Notes: generated by a model not told the origin, from the letters alone. Numbered from the stretch's first letter, positions 44,028 through 53,235 are shown. The stretch is DNA of 64,000 nt from JADKAV01 sp963704075 (GCA_963704075.1 CAVPGV010000014.1:62001-126000), one strand, 5' to 3'. Translations and numbers: made by a program.

Positions 44028-44033
44028 TAACGT
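44028..44033 (+). promoter_or_regulatory. Candidate -10 box for leaderless cphB mRNA
   Basis: TAACGT lies six bases before the GTG start at 44040 and there is no ribosome site. This is the third example in the window of the TAnnnT-N6-start arrangement. Confidence 0.42.
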
Positions 44034-44039
44034 GGCCAC

Positions 44040-44990
44040 GTGACCACCCCGACGCCACGTAGACTGATGATCATCGGCGGCGCCGAGGACAAGTTGGGGC
44101 ATCGGCGGATTCTGCGTCGCTTCGTCACCATGTCCGGCGGCCAACATGCGCGAGTCGCCGTCTGTGCGACGGCCTCCTCCCTCGGTGACGAGATCACCGA
44201 CCTGTACGAGAAGGTCTTCTTCGAACTCGGAGCCCAAGAGGTGCTGTCCGTCCGCCCGGTGAACCGGGCCGAAGCCGACGCCCCAGTGGCGACGAAGGCG
44301 GTCGACGGCGCCACCGGAATCTTCTTCACCGGCGGGAACCAGGCCCGGTTGTCGGCCGTGCTGCGCGGCACGGCCCTGGGCGACAGGGTCACCGACATGT
44401 ACCGCGAGGGCATGGTGGTCGCCGGGACCAGCGCCGGGGCGTCCGTCCTCAGTGAACATATGGTGGCGCTCGGTGCGGCGGGTGAGACCCCCAAGCAGCG
44501 AATGGCCAGCCTCGCCCAGGGCCTGGGGCTGCTCCCGGACGTCGTGGTGGACCAGCATTTCTCGCAGCGGGGTCGGTTCGGCCGATTGCTGGCTCTCGTC
44601 GCCGCCAGCCCGAATCTGCTCGGCATGGGCATCGACGAGGACACCAGCGCCATCGTGACCGACGAGACCGTGATGGAGGTATACGGCCGCGGTTCGGTCT
44701 TCCTGGCCGAAGCCGACCAAGCCGTGACCAACGCCTATGCCGCACGCGGCACGGACCCGATCCTCATCAGTGGGGCGAACGTCCACTTCCTGCCCAGTGC
44801 CACCCTGTTCGACCTGCGAGCCCGCCAGCTGCTGGAGTTCCGGACGGCCGTCGAACAGGCGCAGATCGCCCGTCGCACATCCGAGCACGTGTCGCCCAGC
44901 AGCGCCACGCGCCGGGTGAACGCCGAAGGTGCGCACGACCGCAACGCCGAGCGTGGGATGAAGCGCCGCAGACTCCCACCGCCCAGCTGA
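44040..44990 (+). CDS. cphB: Cyanophycinase
   Basis: A 316-residue S51-family serine peptidase. LMIIGGAEDK at the N-terminus and the nucleophile in VVAGTSAGASVLSEHM are diagnostic, and DVVVDQHFSQRGRFGRL supplies the conserved His/Arg region. It cleaves cyanophycin to beta-Asp-Arg dipeptides. It is followed after 30 bases by cphA, so both the breakdown and synthesis enzymes probably share a transcript. The C-terminal ~40 residues are a basic tail (RRVNAEGAHDR ... MKRRR) not typical of the catalytic domain. Confidence 0.92.
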   Translation: MTTPTPRRLMIIGGAEDKLGHRRILRRFVTMSGGQHARVAVCATASSLGDEITDLYEKVFFELGAQEVLSVRPVNRAEADAPVATKAVDGATGIFFTGGNQARLSAVLRGTALGDRVTDMYREGMVVAGTSAGASVLSEHMVALGAAGETPKQRMASLAQGLGLLPDVVVDQHFSQRGRFGRLLALVAASPNLLGMGIDEDTSAIVTDETVMEVYGRGSVFLAEADQAVTNAYAARGTDPILISGANVHFLPSATLFDLRARQLLEFRTAVEQAQIARRTSEHVSPSSATRRVNAEGAHDRNAERGMKRRRLPPPS

Positions 44991-45020
44991 ATCGAACCGC
45001 CCCTATGACGAGGAGTCCGG

Positions 45021-47714
45021 ATGGCTGACACCGCACCTGGTTCGCTGCAGATCCTGCGTACCCGTGTCTATCGCGGGCCCAACGTCTGGTCCTACGAGCA
45101 GTGTGTGCACCTGCTGGTGGACCTCGGGGAATTGGAACAGTGGCCCAGCGCTCGCATCCCCGGGTTCGTCGACCGGCTCATCGAAGTACTGCCGGGGGTC
45201 GGCGAGCACTCCTGTTCAACGGGTAGGCGCGGCGGTTTCCTCGAACGACTCCGCGAGGGCACATGGCTGGGTCACGTGGCCGAGCACGTCGCGCTGCAGT
45301 TGCAGGCCGAGGCCGGGCACGAGATCCGGCGCGGAAAGACCCGGTCGGCCGATGAGCCCGGCCAGTACCACGTGATCTACGGCTACATCGACGAGCGCGT
45401 GGGCGTCGCGGCGGGTCGGCTGGCGGTTCGCCTGGTCAACCACTTGGTCGAGCCGGATCCGCAGTTCGATTTCGACCAAGAGCTGGAGCGCTTCCTCCTC
45501 GACTCCGAGCGCTACGCCTTCGGACCGTCGACACAGGCACTCGTCGATGAAGCAGCCAGCCGCGACATCCCGTACATCCGCTTGAACTCGGGCTCCTTGG
45601 TGCAGTTCGGCCAGGGGGTCCATCAACGCCGGATCCGAGCAACGATGACGTCCCAGACGAGTGCACTGGCCGTGGACATCGCATCGGACAAGGAACTCAC
45701 GGCGAGGCTGCTCGGCGCGGCCGGATTGCCCGTTCCGCACTCTCAGGGCGTGCGCACAGTGGACCAAGCTGTGCGTCTGGCCGAACGCATCGCCTACCCC
45801 GTGGTCCTGAAACCGGCGGACGGTAACCACGGCCGCGGTGTTCAACTGGACCTGCGCAGCGCCGAGCAGGTGCAAGAGTCCTTCGCCGCGGCCAAGGAAC
45901 AGGCGCGCAATGGGCGGGTCATCGTGGAGAGCTTCTACCAGGGCAAGGACTACCGGGTCCTGGTCGTGGGCGGGCACATGGTCGCGGTCGCCGAGAGGGT
46001 CCCGGCCCATGTCGTCGGCGACGGCGAACACACCATCGCCGAGTTGGTGGACATCGTGAACGCGGACCCGCGCCGGGGCGTCGGGCACGAGAAGGTCCTC
46101 ACCCGGATCAAGGTCACCTCTGCGGCCGAGCAACTCGTGGCCGAACAGGGCTTCGCGATGGACGACGTCCCCGATGCCGGTGTGGAGGTGGCGCTCGCCG
46201 CCACCGGCAACATGAGCACCGGCGGCATCTCGATCGACCGCACCTACGAGGCGCACCCGGACAACGTGGAGATCGCCGAGGAGGCCGCCCGCGTCGTGGG
46301 GCTGGACGTGGCGGGGATCGACTTCATCTGCCCGGACATCGCTGAGCCCGTGCGCGAGACCGGTGGCGGGATCTGCGAGGTCAATGCCGCACCGGGGTTC
46401 CGCATGCACACCCATCCCACGGTCGGTGAACCGCAGTTCGTGGCGAAGGCCGTGATCGACAACCTGTTCCCCATCGGTTCCCGGTCGAGGGTCCCGATCA
46501 TCGCCGTCACGGGAACCAACGGGAAGACGACAACCGCGCGGATGCTCGCCGCCATCTTCAAGGGGATGGGCCACAAGGTGGGCATGACATCGACCGACGG
46601 CATCACCATCGATCAGCGTCTGATCATCCGCGCGGACGCCTCCGGCCCGAAGAGCGCGCGCATGGTGCTGCAGAATCCGCGCGTCGACTTCGCGGTGCTG
46701 GAGGTGGCACGCGGCGGGATCCTGCGCGAAGGGCTCGGCTACGACCGCAACAATGTCGCGGTCGTGACCAACGTGGCCCCCGACCACCTGGGGATCGGCG
46801 GGATCAACACCTTGGAACAACTGGCCGACGTGAAATCGGTCGTCGTCGAGGCCGTACCGCGGGACGGGATCGCGGTTCTCAACGCCGACGACCCATTGGT
46901 CGCCGGGATGCGACGACGATGCCGCGGCGACGTGATCTGGTTCAGTCTCGGCGAACCCGGATCACAGGGTCGCGAATTGGCCGAGGCCCACTGCCGGCGT
47001 GGCGGCACGGCGGTGTTGCTGGACTCCGACGAGCGCGGCGAATACATCCTGCTGCGGCAAGGCCGGCGGTCGATGCGGCTGACGTACTGCGACCGGCTGC
47101 CGGCGACCTACGGCGGGAAGGCCCGGTTCAACGTTATGAACGCCATGGCTGCCGCGGGAGCGGCTTTCGCCCAGGGAGCCCATCTACACGACATTCGCGC
47201 GGGCCTGACCGGCTTCCTGCCGACCTGGGACTCGGCACCCGGTCGGCTCAACTACATCGACGTCGGCGGCGTCCACGGGTTCGTCGACTACGCACACAAC
47301 GCCCCCGGGTTACGCGCCCTCGGGGAATTCCTGCAGGCGTATCTGGAGGGCCTGTCCAAGAGCAATCAGGACATCGGACGACGTCGACTGATCGGCGTGG
47401 TGGGGACTGCCGGGGACAGGCGTGACAGCGACATCATCGAGTTGGGCCGGGTGGCCGCGGACTTCTTTGACGTCATCGTGATCCGCGAGGACAAGAAGCG
47501 GCGTGGCCGCGAGCAGGGCGAAGTCGTCGCACTCATCGACCAGGGGATCAAGGAGCAGACCCCGGGGCGTACCCGGGAGACGCACATCATCCTCGACGAG
47601 GTCGAAGCCACCCAGTACGCCCTCTCGGTGGCCAACCCCGGCGACGTGCTGGCGGTGATGGGCGACGACCTGCAGGCGCTGGCCGACACCCTCATGGCAC
47701 AGGCACACCAGTAG
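45021..47714 (+). CDS. cphA: Cyanophycin synthetase (CphA1 type)
   Basis: An 897-residue, three-domain ligase. The N-domain (1-~160) opens LQILRTRVYRGPNVWS. An ATP-grasp domain (~220-480) with PVVLKPADGNHGRGVQL adds Asp. A Mur-ligase-like domain (~490-897) with VTGTNGKTTTARM adds Arg to the Asp beta-carboxylate. The length and order match CphA1 of cyanobacteria and heterotrophs. The product is multi-L-arginyl-poly-L-aspartate, an insoluble nitrogen store. ATG 45021 follows GAGGAG. It faces, 46 bases away, a convergent gene for a shorter CphA-like ligase. Confidence 0.94.
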   Translation: MADTAPGSLQILRTRVYRGPNVWSYEQCVHLLVDLGELEQWPSARIPGFVDRLIEVLPGVGEHSCSTGRRGGFLERLREGTWLGHVAEHVALQLQAEAGHEIRRGKTRSADEPGQYHVIYGYIDERVGVAAGRLAVRLVNHLVEPDPQFDFDQELERFLLDSERYAFGPSTQALVDEAASRDIPYIRLNSGSLVQFGQGVHQRRIRATMTSQTSALAVDIASDKELTARLLGAAGLPVPHSQGVRTVDQAVRLAERIAYPVVLKPADGNHGRGVQLDLRSAEQVQESFAAAKEQARNGRVIVESFYQGKDYRVLVVGGHMVAVAERVPAHVVGDGEHTIAELVDIVNADPRRGVGHEKVLTRIKVTSAAEQLVAEQGFAMDDVPDAGVEVALAATGNMSTGGISIDRTYEAHPDNVEIAEEAARVVGLDVAGIDFICPDIAEPVRETGGGICEVNAAPGFRMHTHPTVGEPQFVAKAVIDNLFPIGSRSRVPIIAVTGTNGKTTTARMLAAIFKGMGHKVGMTSTDGITIDQRLIIRADASGPKSARMVLQNPRVDFAVLEVARGGILREGLGYDRNNVAVVTNVAPDHLGIGGINTLEQLADVKSVVVEAVPRDGIAVLNADDPLVAGMRRRCRGDVIWFSLGEPGSQGRELAEAHCRRGGTAVLLDSDERGEYILLRQGRRSMRLTYCDRLPATYGGKARFNVMNAMAAAGAAFAQGAHLHDIRAGLTGFLPTWDSAPGRLNYIDVGGVHGFVDYAHNAPGLRALGEFLQAYLEGLSKSNQDIGRRRLIGVVGTAGDRRDSDIIELGRVAADFFDVIVIREDKKRRGREQGEVVALIDQGIKEQTPGRTRETHIILDEVEATQYALSVANPGDVLAVMGDDLQALADTLMAQAHQ

Positions 47715-47760
47715 CGCCGCCTCAGCGCCTCCGGGCAGAATCGGAGTCGGAACCGGCGCC

Positions 47761-49260
47761 TCAGGTACCGGACCACCGGTCCGCGTCGACCTCAACGCCT
47801 CCCCGGGACACGATCAGTTCCTCCAAATCCTGAAGTTGCTCGGCCACGGTGATCACGAGCACATCACCCGGAGCACTTCTGTCCAGCAGACCGACCAGCG
47901 CCTGCTGCTCGCTGTCGAAACACAGCGCCGATTGGGCGCCCGCCACGAGCATGCCCGCGGTGAATTGTGCGCGCATCTCCTCAGCCGTCCGGTCCCGCAA
48001 ATACCCGGGCTTGTCCAGCGGGAACGCCTCGTCGGCAAGGTCCACCGCGGTGAATCCCATGCCTTGCAGGACCTCATCATCGCGGTCGCCCGCAGTGCCG
48101 AAGGCCACCCGCAGTTCACCCCCGCCGGCCAGCACCCTGGCGGTCGTGAGGAGTTCTCGAAGACTCTCGGTGTTGTGCGCCATGTCCAGGATCACGAGAC
48201 GCCCGTTCACCGCCCAGCAGTTGAAGCGTCCGGAGGAAAGTTGGCGATCCGGACGGAATGTCCTCAGGGCGTCACGCACATGCTGCACCGGGATTCCCGC
48301 GGCCAGCGCGGCGGATGCGGCCGCCAGGACGTTGTCGACATTGAAGCGAGCGTGTCCCCCAATCGTGACGGGCATGTCCGCCACCGCGCCCAGATCCTCG
48401 TCCAGATCCCCTAGGACTACCACCCGCCCCTCGCGCAGCGTCGTATAGCGCTCTCCCCCTGGATCGGCGTAGAGACCGAAGAACCACAGCCGCGCCTGCG
48501 TCTGCTGGGCCATGTGCCTGACCAGCGGGTCGTCGGCGTTCAGCACCGCCCATCCGTCAGCTTCCACAACCCTTACAACGGTGGCCTTCACCATCGCCAA
48601 CTGCTCGACGGTGTTGATGCCGTGACTCCCCAGGTGATCGGCGGCCACGTTGGTGACCACGGCGACATCGACCCGGCGAACACTCATGCCACGCAGCAGC
48701 AGTCCGCCCCTGGCGGTTTCGAGAACGGCAAACTCCACCCCGGGTTCGGCGAGCACGCGGCGTGCGCCGGCGGGTCCACTGAAGTCGCCGGCCTCGACAA
48801 GGTCACCATCGCGGAAGACGCCGTCAGTGCTGGACCAGGCGGTGGACATCCCCGCCGTACGCGCACAATGGGCGATGATCCGGGTGGTGGTCGTCTTTCC
48901 GTTGGTACCGCTGACGGCCACGCAGGGCACCGCCGGGTCCAACAGATCGAAAGGCTGGGGGGCCCCGGTGCTGTACGCCGGACGGGGGGCGTCGTAGATC
49001 GCCGCCCGCACTGCCTCCAGATGCGCCCGCGCCAGACCGCGATCTGACACGGGCCAGGCCACGACGTAGCCCTCATCCGTTGGTCGCACGACCAGGTTGT
49101 CGGCGGAGAACTCCATTCCGACCGCCCCCGCCTCCTGGGCCACGATGTCGCAGATCTCCTGGCGTGTTTCCCATGCCGCAGCCAGGGACAGGCGGACTGC
49201 CGGTCCGGAGACATCCGGGTTGGGTCCGGCGAGGACCCGGATGTCGAGAATCACCGTCAC
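47761..49260 (-). CDS. CphA-like Mur ligase lacking the ATP-grasp domain
   Basis: A 499-residue protein from GTG 49260 (GTG 49254 possible). The N-terminal ~90 residues begin ILDIRVLAGPNPD, recalling the start of CphA (RVYRGPN). The ATP-grasp module is absent. From about residue 112 a Mur-ligase domain follows with AVSGTNGKTTTTRII, ETARGGLLLRG, VTNVAADHLGSHGINT and LNADDPLV, the same motif series as CphA's C-terminal half. It is probably an ATP-dependent amide ligase that adds an amino acid or amine to a carboxylate. Its partner genes (cphA, tldD, tldE) suggest a cyanophycin-related or modified-peptide substrate. Confidence 0.85.
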   Translation of the reverse strand: MTVILDIRVLAGPNPDVSGPAVRLSLAAAWETRQEICDIVAQEAGAVGMEFSADNLVVRPTDEGYVVAWPVSDRGLARAHLEAVRAAIYDAPRPAYSTGAPQPFDLLDPAVPCVAVSGTNGKTTTTRIIAHCARTAGMSTAWSSTDGVFRDGDLVEAGDFSGPAGARRVLAEPGVEFAVLETARGGLLLRGMSVRRVDVAVVTNVAADHLGSHGINTVEQLAMVKATVVRVVEADGWAVLNADDPLVRHMAQQTQARLWFFGLYADPGGERYTTLREGRVVVLGDLDEDLGAVADMPVTIGGHARFNVDNVLAAASAALAAGIPVQHVRDALRTFRPDRQLSSGRFNCWAVNGRLVILDMAHNTESLRELLTTARVLAGGGELRVAFGTAGDRDDEVLQGMGFTAVDLADEAFPLDKPGYLRDRTAEEMRAQFTAGMLVAGAQSALCFDSEQQALVGLLDRSAPGDVLVITVAEQLQDLEELIVSRGGVEVDADRWSGT

Positions 49261-49300
49261 GACATCCAGCGTGTCATGCCCACCGGGCAGAATGCGGTGT

Positions 49301-50803
49301 GTGACCACCGATGCTTCCGCGTACGCCCGTCTCGACCCGCACATCACAACGCTGGATGTCAGCGCCATCGAGGACGTGGCCCTGTCCCAGTGCCGTCGCG
49401 CGGGCGCCTCGTACGCCGCCGTCCGCCTGCATCAGGTCCGGTCCCGGGTGGTGCACCTGCGCGACCTCGAACTGGAGACTGCAGTTGATCACCGGGATCT
49501 CGGGGTCGGGATACGGGTAGTGGTCGGGGGCGCGTGGGGTTTCGCCTCGACCAGCCGACTGGACCGCGATGCGGTCCGGGACGCGGCCCGGCGGGCGTGT
49601 GACCTGGCGGTGCGCTGCTCTCAGCTCGGAGGATCCGAGGTGACCCTGGCGGACGAACCGCAGGCAACGGGTATCCACATCTCGGGCTACGAAACGGACC
49701 CCTTCTCGATACCGATGGACGAGATGGTGGGGCTCCTGCGCCAGAAATGTGACTTGTTCGCGCCGGGCGTCGACCACTCAAGCGCCTCTCTCGAATGTGC
49801 CCTGGAGACCACTTTCCTCGCCGATCTGGCGGGGACCCGGGTGTGGCAACAACGGGCGCGCATCCAGCCGGTGTACACAGCGGTCCGGCTCACCGACACC
49901 GGCTTCGACGACATGTCCAGCACCGCCCCGCCGATCGGCAAGGGCTGGGAGTGCTGCTCGTCGCAATGGGATCGCGACGACGAGCTGTCCTCTCTGCCCA
50001 CCTTGCTCGCCGAGAAGACCTCCGCCCCCGGCGTGGAGCCGGGCTGCTACGACCTGGTCATCGACCCGACCAATCTGTGGCTCACCATCCATGAATCTGT
50101 GGGGCACGCCACTGAGAAGGACCGGGCGCTGGGGTACGAGGCCAACTACGCGGGCACCTCGTTCGCCACCCCGGAGCAGGTGGGGACGTTGCGCTACGGC
50201 AGCCCGCTGATGAACGTCACTGCGGACCGCACGGTGCCCCACGGGCTGTCCACCGTCGGATGGGACGACGAGGGGGTGGCCGCACAGCAGTGGGATCTGG
50301 TTCGCGACGGTGTGCTCGTGGGGTACCAACTCGACCGCCAGATGGCCGGACCGGGCAACCGATCGAACGGGTGCGCCTACGCGGACAGCGCCGAACACGT
50401 GCCCATCCAACGCATGCCGAACGTGAGCCTGCAGCCCGATCCGGACGGACCGACCACCGACGCCCTGATCGCCGGGGTGGAGGACGGCATCTATGTCGTC
50501 GGCGACAAGTCGTGGTCCATCGACATGCAGCGCTTCAACTTCCAGTTCACCGGACAGCGCTTCTACCGCATCCGCGCCGGACGCCTCGCCGGGCAACTGC
50601 GCGATGTGGCCTACCAGTCCAACACCCTGGACTTCTGGGCATCGCTGTCCGCCCTGGGCGGGCCGACCACCTACCGATTGGGGGGCGCCCTGAACTGCGG
50701 CAAAGGGCAACCCGGGCAGGTTGCAGCGGTCTCCCACGGCTGCCCCAGCGCCGTGTTCACGGGCGTCAACATTCTCAACACCGGTCAGGAGGCAGGGCGA
50801 TGA
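49301..50803 (+). CDS. tldD: TldD-family metalloprotease subunit
   Basis: A 500-residue TldD/PmbA-family protein with the metal-binding HESVGHATEKD (His264-Glu265, His269; HExxxH), which marks the catalytic TldD subunit. Conserved C-terminal text includes ADSAEHVPIQRMPNVSL and GVEDGIYV. In E. coli TldD/TldE form a heterodimer whose chamber degrades unfolded peptides and completes microcin B17 and CcdA processing. The start is GTG 49301, only 40 bases from the divergent ligase start. The stop overlaps the tldE start (ATGA). Confidence 0.9.
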   Translation: MTTDASAYARLDPHITTLDVSAIEDVALSQCRRAGASYAAVRLHQVRSRVVHLRDLELETAVDHRDLGVGIRVVVGGAWGFASTSRLDRDAVRDAARRACDLAVRCSQLGGSEVTLADEPQATGIHISGYETDPFSIPMDEMVGLLRQKCDLFAPGVDHSSASLECALETTFLADLAGTRVWQQRARIQPVYTAVRLTDTGFDDMSSTAPPIGKGWECCSSQWDRDDELSSLPTLLAEKTSAPGVEPGCYDLVIDPTNLWLTIHESVGHATEKDRALGYEANYAGTSFATPEQVGTLRYGSPLMNVTADRTVPHGLSTVGWDDEGVAAQQWDLVRDGVLVGYQLDRQMAGPGNRSNGCAYADSAEHVPIQRMPNVSLQPDPDGPTTDALIAGVEDGIYVVGDKSWSIDMQRFNFQFTGQRFYRIRAGRLAGQLRDVAYQSNTLDFWASLSALGGPTTYRLGGALNCGKGQPGQVAAVSHGCPSAVFTGVNILNTGQEAGR

Positions 50804-52140
50804 AGCCCTCGGAGATCGTGGAATCCGCACTTCAGACGCTGGACGGGGGGTGTGTGATCCTGCGCGCCGGTCACTCCCAGAACCTGCGCTGGGCAAACTC
50901 CGCCTTGACCACGAACGGGGATTCGTTCACGAGCACCATGACGGTCATCGCGATCGACTCCGCGAATCCGGACCGGGTGGGTATCGCCGCCGGCCAGGCG
51001 TTCGGCCCTGAAGCCGCCACGGACCTGGTCGGTGAGGCCCAGCGCGCCGCTCACACTGCCCAGCCGACAGATGCGGCCCCTTTGTGGAAAGGGCAGGAAG
51101 ATCCTGGGTTCGAGCAGGAATCCGCTGAAGTCGATCCCGGACAGACCTCGACCATGATGCGAGCGGTCGGCACATTGCTGGACCAGCCGCATGGGCAGTT
51201 CGGCTACGCCGAACTCGACACCACGACCACCTATCTGGGCACCACGAGCGGCACCCGGACCCGCCACGTGCAGGATGCGGTGCGGCTCGAGGCATCGGCC
51301 CGCACCGACGCCGCATCCACCTGGTGGGGCAGCAACACCCTCGCCGTCGATTTGGACGCCGTGACGCGCCAACAGACGCAGCAACTCGCCCTGCAGGAGG
51401 AACGAGCCGAACTGGCTCCCGGACGTCACCCCGTGATCCTCACGCCGGCGGCGGTAGCGGATCTACTCATCTACCTGTCCTGGTCGGCGGGCGCCCGCGA
51501 TGCGATGGAGGGTCACAGTGTCTTCGCAAAGCCCGGCGGCGGGACCCGTCTGGGTGAGCGCCTCACCGAGCGGTCACTGCGCTTGTTCGCCAATCCTCGC
51601 TACGAGGGTCTGTCCACGTCATCGCACGTCTGCACCGAGGCGAACTCGAGTGTGTTGTCCATCTTCGACAACGGGATGTCGCTGACGCAGTGCGATCTGA
51701 TCGACGACGGGCAACTGGTGAATCTGCGAGCCAGCCGGGCCACGTCCCAGCGATTCGGACTTCCCACGGCGTACCTCGCCGACAACCTGATCCTTGACGA
51801 CGCGGACGGTCACGGCGGTCTGGACGATCTCATCGCCCGGACCGACGATGCCGTGTTGATCACTTGCCTGTGGTACATCCGCGAGGTCGACCCCCAGAAC
51901 CTGTTGCTCACGGGGTTGACCCGGGACGGCGTCTACCGCGTGCGGCACGGTCACGTCGTGGCCGGCCTGCCGAACTTCCGGTTCAACGTCTCGGTCACCG
52001 ACCTGCTGGCCCGGATCCGCGACGCGAGCCTCAGTTCGCCGTGCCTGCCGCGCGAATGGGCCGACTGGTTCACACGCACCTCCATGCCGGCACTTCTGAT
52101 CGATGGCTTCAATCTCAGCAGTGCCAGCGACGCGCGATGA
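50800..52140 (+). CDS. tldE: TldE/PmbA-family metalloprotease partner subunit
   Basis: A 446-residue PmbA/TldE homologue. There is no HExxxH, as expected for the non-catalytic partner. Family features are VILTPAAVADLLIYLSW, EGHSVFAKPGGGT and the C-terminal NFRFNVSVTDLLARI. The translational overlap with tldD fits assembly of the two as a heterodimer. It ends 22 bases from a convergent DUF3099 gene. Confidence 0.88.
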   Translation: MKPSEIVESALQTLDGGCVILRAGHSQNLRWANSALTTNGDSFTSTMTVIAIDSANPDRVGIAAGQAFGPEAATDLVGEAQRAAHTAQPTDAAPLWKGQEDPGFEQESAEVDPGQTSTMMRAVGTLLDQPHGQFGYAELDTTTTYLGTTSGTRTRHVQDAVRLEASARTDAASTWWGSNTLAVDLDAVTRQQTQQLALQEERAELAPGRHPVILTPAAVADLLIYLSWSAGARDAMEGHSVFAKPGGGTRLGERLTERSLRLFANPRYEGLSTSSHVCTEANSSVLSIFDNGMSLTQCDLIDDGQLVNLRASRATSQRFGLPTAYLADNLILDDADGHGGLDDLIARTDDAVLITCLWYIREVDPQNLLLTGLTRDGVYRVRHGHVVAGLPNFRFNVSVTDLLARIRDASLSSPCLPREWADWFTRTSMPALLIDGFNLSSASDAR

Positions 52141-52162
52141 TTCCCTGTGGACAGGAATGGCC

Positions 52163-52453
52163 TCAGTCGCTCTTGCGGGCACCGATCTGACGTTGGTCGT
52201 TGAGGATGATCGTCGGCGTGGGTTGCGCCGACCGATCACGACCGGCGTTCGCCATCACGACGGCGATGTACGGCAGGAACACGGCACCCGCGACCAGCGC
52301 CCAGCGCAGCCAACCGGTGGCGATGATGGCTCCGACGAAGCAGATCGTGCGAATGGCCATCGAGATCAGGTATCGACGGGTACGCTGCCGCTGGTCCTCG
52401 CTGAGCGGGACCTGGGCTCCCGTGATGGGGATGATGTCCTTCGACCGTGCCAC
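52163..52453 (-). CDS. DUF3099 small membrane protein
   Basis: About 96 residues from GTG 52453. The N-terminal region has the family ITGAQVPLSEDQRQRTRRYLISM stretch (read in parts ITGAQVPLSED, RQRTRRYL). Two membrane helices follow, at about residues 36-54 and 58-72, then a polar tail. The family is actinobacterial and uncharacterised. It is often found near SURF1 genes, as here. Confidence 0.78.
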   Translation of the reverse strand: MARSKDIIPITGAQVPLSEDQRQRTRRYLISMAIRTICFVGAIIATGWLRWALVAGAVFLPYIAVVMANAGRDRSAQPTPTIILNDQRQIGARKSD

Positions 52454-52503
52454 TCTTCCACGGTAGTCTCGCTGCGGCACACCCGCCAACGCCCGGGGGG
52501 ACG

Positions 52504-52986
52504 ATGACCAGCACGTTGGAACGCCCACCGCCGACGCAACGCCGTGCTATCAGCTTCGGGACGTGGGTTTCGGCCGTGATCGCGGCGCACATGGCCCTGT
52601 GGGGCACCGTGATGGCCGGCGGCTGGCTGTACCGGGACGACTTCATCCTGCAGGCGCAGGCCGCCCGACTCGGGCTCACCACGGCTCTGCTCTTGAACAA
52701 CCACGACGGCCACCTCATGCCTGCGACCCACCTCGTGGTTTGGGTGGTGCAGGAGCTCGGCGGCCTGGACTACGCCCTAGTGGCAGGCACGATGCTGATC
52801 GGTCAGATCGTCCTGGTCGCCAGTGCCGTGACCGCATTCACGGCACTTCTCGGTCGCGGCATGTCGACCAGTTCGACCGATTCGAACCTCTGTGTGGAAT
52901 CCGTGCGGGTGGGCAAGGTCGTACCCAGCGACCTGCCTTACGGTGGTGGTGTCTACATCGCCGATCAACTGCGGGGACTGCAGTGA
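52504..52986 (+). CDS. Truncated or chimeric membrane protein
   Basis: A 160-residue ORF from ATG 52504. Residues 1-118 look like the N-terminus of large actinobacterial multi-pass proteins: a helix at about 15-37, then YRDDFILQAQAAR, NNHDGHLMPATH and a second helix pair. After ALLGRG the sequence changes abruptly to a polar 40-residue end (MSTSSTDSNLCVESVRVGK) unrelated in character. The large proteins usually run for 500 residues or more, so a deletion has probably fused the start of one gene to a piece of another. Function of the remainder unknown. Confidence 0.55.
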   Translation: MTSTLERPPPTQRRAISFGTWVSAVIAAHMALWGTVMAGGWLYRDDFILQAQAARLGLTTALLLNNHDGHLMPATHLVVWVVQELGGLDYALVAGTMLIGQIVLVASAVTAFTALLGRGMSTSSTDSNLCVESVRVGKVVPSDLPYGGGVYIADQLRGLQ

Positions 52987-53022
52987 GCGGACCGCGCATA
53001 GCACCACCACAGGGAGTGCAAG

Positions 53023-53235
53023 ATGAGCAACAGGACCTACCGGCTGAGCGAGATCGTGGGCACGTCCCCGGACAGCGTGGATCAGGCGATCCGAAACGGA
53101 ATCGAGCGTGCCGCGCAGACCCTGCGCCACATCGACTGGTTCGAGGTGACTGACATCCGTGGCTACATACGGGAGGGCGGGGTCAACCACTACCAGGTCA
53201 CTATGAAGATCGGTTTCCGCCTCGAGGACGAGTGA
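53023..53235 (+). CDS. Dodecin family flavin-binding protein
   Basis: A 70-residue protein of exactly dodecin length. RLSEIVGTSPDSVDQAI and the WFEVTDIRGYI strand with the conserved flavin-stacking Trp are clear, and the end YQVTMKIGFRLED completes the small fold. Dodecins form 12-mers that store riboflavin, FMN or coenzyme A. AGGGAG precedes the ATG. The next gene, SURF1, follows within about 20 bases. Confidence 0.92.
   Translation: MSNRTYRLSEIVGTSPDSVDQAIRNGIERAAQTLRHIDWFEVTDIRGYIREGGVNHYQVTMKIGFRLEDE

Noticed and set aside
45216..46820. 534-residue minus-strand ORF within cphA
   Set aside because: Antisense shadow; cphA on the plus strand has complete domain structure.
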